DNA of 7,391 bases from Candidatus Staskawiczbacteria bacterium (GTDB lineage: Bacteria > Patescibacteriota > Minisyncoccia > Minisyncoccales > Staskawiczbacteraceae). Below are positions 4,779 to 7,391 of this stretch, piece after piece. The position numbers were made by a program, and so were the translations under genes. Under the pieces are notes generated by a model. It was given only the letters and a program-made list of their open reading frames with translations, was not told the origin of the DNA and did not search any database. How positions within the stretch are numbered: the first letter of the stretch is position 1; every line of letters starts with the position of its first letter. The stretch spans positions 1 through 7,391 of the forward strand of contig CAINMG010000158.1 of NCBI GenBank assembly GCA_903850725.1, written 5' to 3'.

Positions 4779-6215
4779 ATGGCAAAGAAAATTTACGATA
4801 TTATGCCTCCAAAGGAGGAGCCAAAATTGATTGCCAAGCCAGAAAAAAATTCTGGAGTTTTGGCAATTAAGGTTGTAAAAGATCCGGTAATCAAAACAAA
4901 GGCAGTTTTTGCTTCTAATGTAGTTACAGAAAATATTAAGCCAGAAATCGTAACCGAGTTGTCGCCAGTACCATCTCAAGATTTTGCGTACAATAAATCA
5001 GAAAATAAAGAACCAGAAAAGTTGCCTGCAATGCCTATAAAAACAAGAAAGAAGTTTGATTTTTCATTTAAAAAAGCATTGCTGATTTCTTGTGGGGTAT
5101 TTGTGGTCATGCTTGTGGGATATTTATATTTTAGTTTACAAAAAGCCGAAGTCGCTATTTGGCCTAAAACAGAATTGTTAAGTGCTAATTCAAAAATTAC
5201 AACTGATAAATCTGTAACTACTATTGATTTGGTAAATAAAAAAATCCCAGTAGAGGTTTTCCAAGTAGAAAAAGATTTATGGCAAGATTTTCCTGCAACA
5301 GGAAATACTCAAAATAGCGGTAAAGCTTCTGGAACTATCAAAATTTACAACAAATTAAATCCTGTGTCTGCATTTACTTTAAAAACTGGCACACACTTTT
5401 TATCTGACTCAGGGAAGTATTTTGTAACATCTGCTTCGGTGACTATCCCTGCGGGAACATTGAAAAGTGGCAAATTAACCCCTGGGTCTATTAGCGTAAA
5501 AGTTACAGCCGAAGAAGCTGGTAAAGATTATAATATTGAATCTTCAAAATTTTCTATCCCAAAATTAGTTGGTACAAACTATTATTATAGTATTTATGCA
5601 GAGTCTACTGGTTCGATGGCTGGGGGATTTGCTTCTGATGTAAAACAAGTGACTCAAGCTGATTTAAATAATGCCAAGAGCGAGCTTAGCAAAAAAGTTT
5701 TATCTCAAGCAGAATTATCATTGCGAGAGAAAATTTCATCAGATTATGTTTTGTTTGATAATGCAATTTCAAGTAATGTAACGGAAACATTTTCTCCTGT
5801 AAAAGTTGGTGCTACTGTGGATAATTTTAGTTATCAGGTCAAGGTCAAGGCAGAAGCCTTGGCTTTTAAAAGACAAGATATAGAAAAGTTTGCAAAAGAT
5901 AATTTGATCACATTGGCTTCTGGAAAAATTATTTTAGATAAAAGTTTTAAATTGGATTTTAATACTGATTTAGTAAATGTTGCCAATGGCAATATGACTT
6001 TAAATTCAGATTTTTCTAGTAAAGTTTATCAAGCAATTGATACAAATGATCTTGTAACTTTGTTAATGCAAAAAAGTAAAATAGAAGTTAAGGATATAAT
6101 TACAAGTAGATTGGTAAATCAAGTAGAAAGATTGGATGTGAAATTTTGGCCATTTTGGACCCAAAAAGTTCCCACAAATAAAGAAAAAATTAGTGTAGAA
6201 CTCAAATTTGAATAA
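4779..6215 (+). CDS. Membrane-anchored baseplate J/gp47-like protein
   Basis: The 478-residue protein has a cytoplasmic N-terminal segment (1-98) that is Pro/Lys/Glu-rich and starts MAKKIYDIMPPKEE. One membrane helix lies at about 99-120, after a basic RKKFDFSFKK, so the C-terminal 358 residues should face outwards. The outer part contains GKASGTIKIYN (181-191), FLSDSGKYFVT (207-217), VTIPAG (221-226) and AGKDYNI (247-253). This beta-rich pattern is found in Patescibacteria proteins that are usually annotated as baseplate J/gp47 family. The true role is unknown; a cell-surface or envelope assembly function is an inference. A GTG at 4776 could add one residue, but the ATG at 4779 is preferred. 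There is no Shine-Dalgarno sequence. The zinc-ribbon frame begins 4 bp after its stop, suggesting co-transcription. Confidence 0.75.
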   Translation: MAKKIYDIMPPKEEPKLIAKPEKNSGVLAIKVVKDPVIKTKAVFASNVVTENIKPEIVTELSPVPSQDFAYNKSENKEPEKLPAMPIKTRKKFDFSFKKALLISCGVFVVMLVGYLYFSLQKAEVAIWPKTELLSANSKITTDKSVTTIDLVNKKIPVEVFQVEKDLWQDFPATGNTQNSGKASGTIKIYNKLNPVSAFTLKTGTHFLSDSGKYFVTSASVTIPAGTLKSGKLTPGSISVKVTAEEAGKDYNIESSKFSIPKLVGTNYYYSIYAESTGSMAGGFASDVKQVTQADLNNAKSELSKKVLSQAELSLREKISSDYVLFDNAISSNVTETFSPVKVGATVDNFSYQVKVKAEALAFKRQDIEKFAKDNLITLASGKIILDKSFKLDFNTDLVNVANGNMTLNSDFSSKVYQAIDTNDLVTLLMQKSKIEVKDIITSRLVNQVERLDVKFWPFWTQKVPTNKEKISVELKFE

Positions 6216-6219
6216 AATT

Positions 6220-6334
6220 ATGGCATAGAAAGTGTATGAAGCCAGGATGCTTAAATGAGTTTGAGACTTCTTATGCACCAGATAGGCCAGAGATTGTGTA
6301 TTGTGAGAGTTGTTACAATCAAGAAGTGGCGTAA
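6220..6334 (+). pseudogene. Tiny zinc-ribbon protein with a +1 shift after codon 2
   Basis: From an in-frame ATG at 6236 the sequence reads MKPGCLNEFETSYAPDRPE and on through YCESCYNQEVA to TAA at 6332-6334. This resembles small zinc-ribbon proteins common in Patescibacteria. Four cysteines would be needed, but the first (6233-6235) lies just upstream of that ATG. The likely original start is ATG at 6220, 4 bp after the previous gene; it reads ATG GCA TAG and stops at once. Skipping the single T at 6226 would restore MARKCMKPGC and give a C-x4-C plus C-x2-C ribbon of 37 residues. The cause could be a mutation, a sequencing error or programmed +1 frameshifting at the stop codon. Alternatively a 32-residue product starting at 6236 is made. 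The function is unknown; nucleic-acid or metal binding is plausible. Confidence 0.6.
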
Positions 6335-6335
6335 A

Positions 6336-6401
6336 TGTATAGATTTGCTTAGATATTGTATAGATTTACTAATTATGCTATAATTAATGTAGCGATATAA
6401 T
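6336..6401 (+). promoter_or_regulatory. Promoter and operator-like repeats of the HTH-ATPase module
   Basis: TATAAT at 6379-6384 with TGC before it forms an extended -10. The region 17 bp upstream is TTGTAT (6356-6361), a weak -35. A second TATAAT at 6396-6401 predicts a start at 6408, exactly the A of the ATG. Two direct repeats, TGTATAGATTTGCTTA (6336-6351) and TGTATAGATTTACTAA (6357-6372), match at 14 of 16 positions and lie 21 bp apart, two helical turns. The second overlaps the -35 region. This placement suits binding of a regulator, possibly the HTH protein itself. Confidence 0.55.
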
Positions 6402-6407
6402 GTAAAT

Positions 6408-7136
6408 ATGACAGAAGAAAATGAAAAATTATTAACTATTGGAGAAACAGCAGAAATGTTGGGCGTTTCAATTATGACCTTAAGGCGCTGGGATGAAAGT
6501 GGTCGTATGGTTTCGTTTAGAAAAAAAGAAGGTGGTAACAGATATTATAGAAAAGCAGACATTGATATTTTTTTAAGTGATTTATTTAAAATTGCTAAAG
6601 ACTGGGTTTTAAAAGAAAGTGATTTGCCAGAAAATTTGTATTGCCAAAACAGTGCTATATTTCAAGCAAGGCTCGCGAAAATAGAAAATATGATGATTGC
6701 GAATAAAATGACTGAAGATTTTGCTTCACGAGTTGTTTCAATTGCAGGTGAAATTGGTAACAATTCTTTTGATCATAATTTAGCGCAGTGGCCCGATGTT
6801 CCTGGAATATTTTTTGCTTTTGATTTAAATAAAAAGCAAATTGTTTTGGCAGATAGGGGATTAGGAATTTTTAAAACTTTAAAAAGAGTAAAGCCTGAAA
6901 TTGAAAATGATATGCAAGCACTGAATGTTGCTTTTACAGAAATTATTTCTGGTAGGGCTCCCGAAGAAAGGGGGAATGGTTTAAAATATGTAAAGTTTAT
7001 TATTTTAAAAAATAATATAAATTTATTTTTCCAAACAGGAAACGCAATATTAAATTTAAGTGCCAATAGTTCTGATTTGAAAATATCACAAGCCAAAGAT
7101 AATTTTCACGGATGTTTGGTTTTAATAAAATGGTAA
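6408..7136 (+). CDS. MerR-type HTH fused to a GHKL (histidine-kinase-like) ATPase
   Basis: The 242-residue protein has two domains. Residues 8-56 form a MerR/excisionase-type winged helix: LLTIGETAEMLGVS, then TLRRWDESGRM and the wing GGNRYYRKADID. After a linker (57-105), residues 106-242 carry the GHKL fold signatures: N-box E115-x3-N119-x3-H123, G1 box DRGLG (149-153) and G2 box RGNGL (188-192). There is no histidine-kinase dimerisation helix, sensor or membrane segment. The ATPase half therefore resembles the anti-sigma kinases SpoIIAB and RsbW more than a two-component kinase. It overlaps the next gene by 7 nt, so the two are co-translated. The inferred role is a DNA-bound switch that responds to ATP and to the STAS-like partner; its targets are unknown. 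Confidence 0.8.
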   Translation: MTEENEKLLTIGETAEMLGVSIMTLRRWDESGRMVSFRKKEGGNRYYRKADIDIFLSDLFKIAKDWVLKESDLPENLYCQNSAIFQARLAKIENMMIANKMTEDFASRVVSIAGEIGNNSFDHNLAQWPDVPGIFFAFDLNKKQIVLADRGLGIFKTLKRVKPEIENDMQALNVAFTEIISGRAPEERGNGLKYVKFIILKNNINLFFQTGNAILNLSANSSDLKISQAKDNFHGCLVLIKW

Positions 7137-7391
7137 TTGAATTAAAAAAAATTGGAACAACTTTAATCTCAAGGCAAACTGGTAAGGAGGCATATTTAGC
7201 AATACAGCCAATACTGCAAAATGTAAAAGATGGCGAAAAAATTGAAATTGATTTTGATGGGGTGATGACATTTTCTCCTTCTTGGGGAGCTGAATTTATA
7301 ATGCCTCTTTTTAAAAAATATAGACAAAATTTAATTTTGAAAAATACTCATAATGGTTCTGTCCAATCGACATTGGAATTTTTGGAACAAA
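7130..7391 (+). CDS. STAS-like (DUF4325-type) protein, partial
   Basis: An ATG inside the stop region of the previous gene (ATGGTAA) opens a frame that runs off the right edge after 87 residues. The core IEIDFDGVMTFSPSWGAEFI (38-57) matches the pattern of STAS-like DUF4325 proteins: a strand ending in DFDGV, then a Ser-Pro-Ser segment and a helix. A second strand, NLILKNTH, follows at 67-74. STAS proteins such as SpoIIAA are usual antagonists of GHKL anti-sigma kinases, which fits the neighbour. The Ser/Thr near residues 47-51 occupy roughly the place of the regulatory phosphosite, but I cannot tell whether any is phosphorylated. The C-terminus is not visible. Confidence 0.72.
   Translation, partial: MVIELKKIGTTLISRQTGKEAYLAIQPILQNVKDGEKIEIDFDGVMTFSPSWGAEFIMPLFKKYRQNLILKNTHNGSVQSTLEFLEQ

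Noticed and set aside
6773..7096. A 107-codon open frame on the minus strand
   Set aside because: It is antisense to the GHKL domain of the HTH-ATPase gene, whose motifs are intact, and it has no recognisable protein features.
326..7136. UGA recoded to glycine or tryptophan (Gracilibacteria or Mycoplasma code)
   Set aside because: No in-frame TGA occurs in about 2,000 codons, and TGG supplies all tryptophans.

Overview
The window is AT-rich bacterial DNA. Its gene content and protein style fit the candidate phyla radiation (Patescibacteria, Parcubacteria-like). The evidence is an adenylate-kinase-like gene directly followed by map, an alanyl-tRNA synthetase of only 611 residues, a membrane-anchored baseplate-J-like protein of the kind common in these genomes, and a tiny zinc ribbon carrying the phrase APDRPEIVYCE. 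Tryptophan is encoded only by TGG, and none of the six large reading frames contains an internal TGA. This argues for the standard code and against a Gracilibacteria-like UGA recoding. The lineage is an inference from these traits.

Layout, left to right. Bases 1-133 hold the last 43 codons of what looks like an IS30-type transposase entering from the left. Bases 134-325 are intergenic, with two divergent promoters whose -35 boxes overlap almost completely and an array of five heptamers that ends at the adk start codon. Next come adk (326-1021) and map (1032-1802), 10 bp apart and apparently one operon ending in an AT-rich terminator. tpiA (1900-2634) has its own -10 box. A 217-bp gap (2635-2851) carries a possible small RNA or leader with a strong 16-bp hairpin, and then a clear promoter for alaS. 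alaS (2852-4687) is separated by a 71-bp composite palindrome from a membrane-anchored baseplate-J-like gene (4779-6215). A very small zinc-ribbon gene, apparently shifted in frame near its start, follows at 6220-6334. The right end is a two-gene module: a MerR-type HTH fused to a GHKL ATPase (6408-7136), overlapping by 7 nt a STAS-like protein (7130 to beyond the edge).

The central genes are housekeeping: nucleotide phosphorylation, N-terminal methionine removal, glycolysis and tRNA-Ala charging. The right-hand pair resembles a partner-switching circuit (ATPase/kinase plus STAS antagonist) with a DNA-binding domain fused directly to the ATPase. It is the best candidate here for an undescribed regulatory system.

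Two themes cut across the window. First, no gene start has a convincing Shine-Dalgarno sequence, and several -10 boxes predict transcripts beginning at or within a few bases of the ATG, so leaderless translation may be common. Second, small GC-rich palindromes interrupt the AT-rich sequence, once inside map as an exact ten-codon in-frame insertion and once between alaS and its downstream neighbour.
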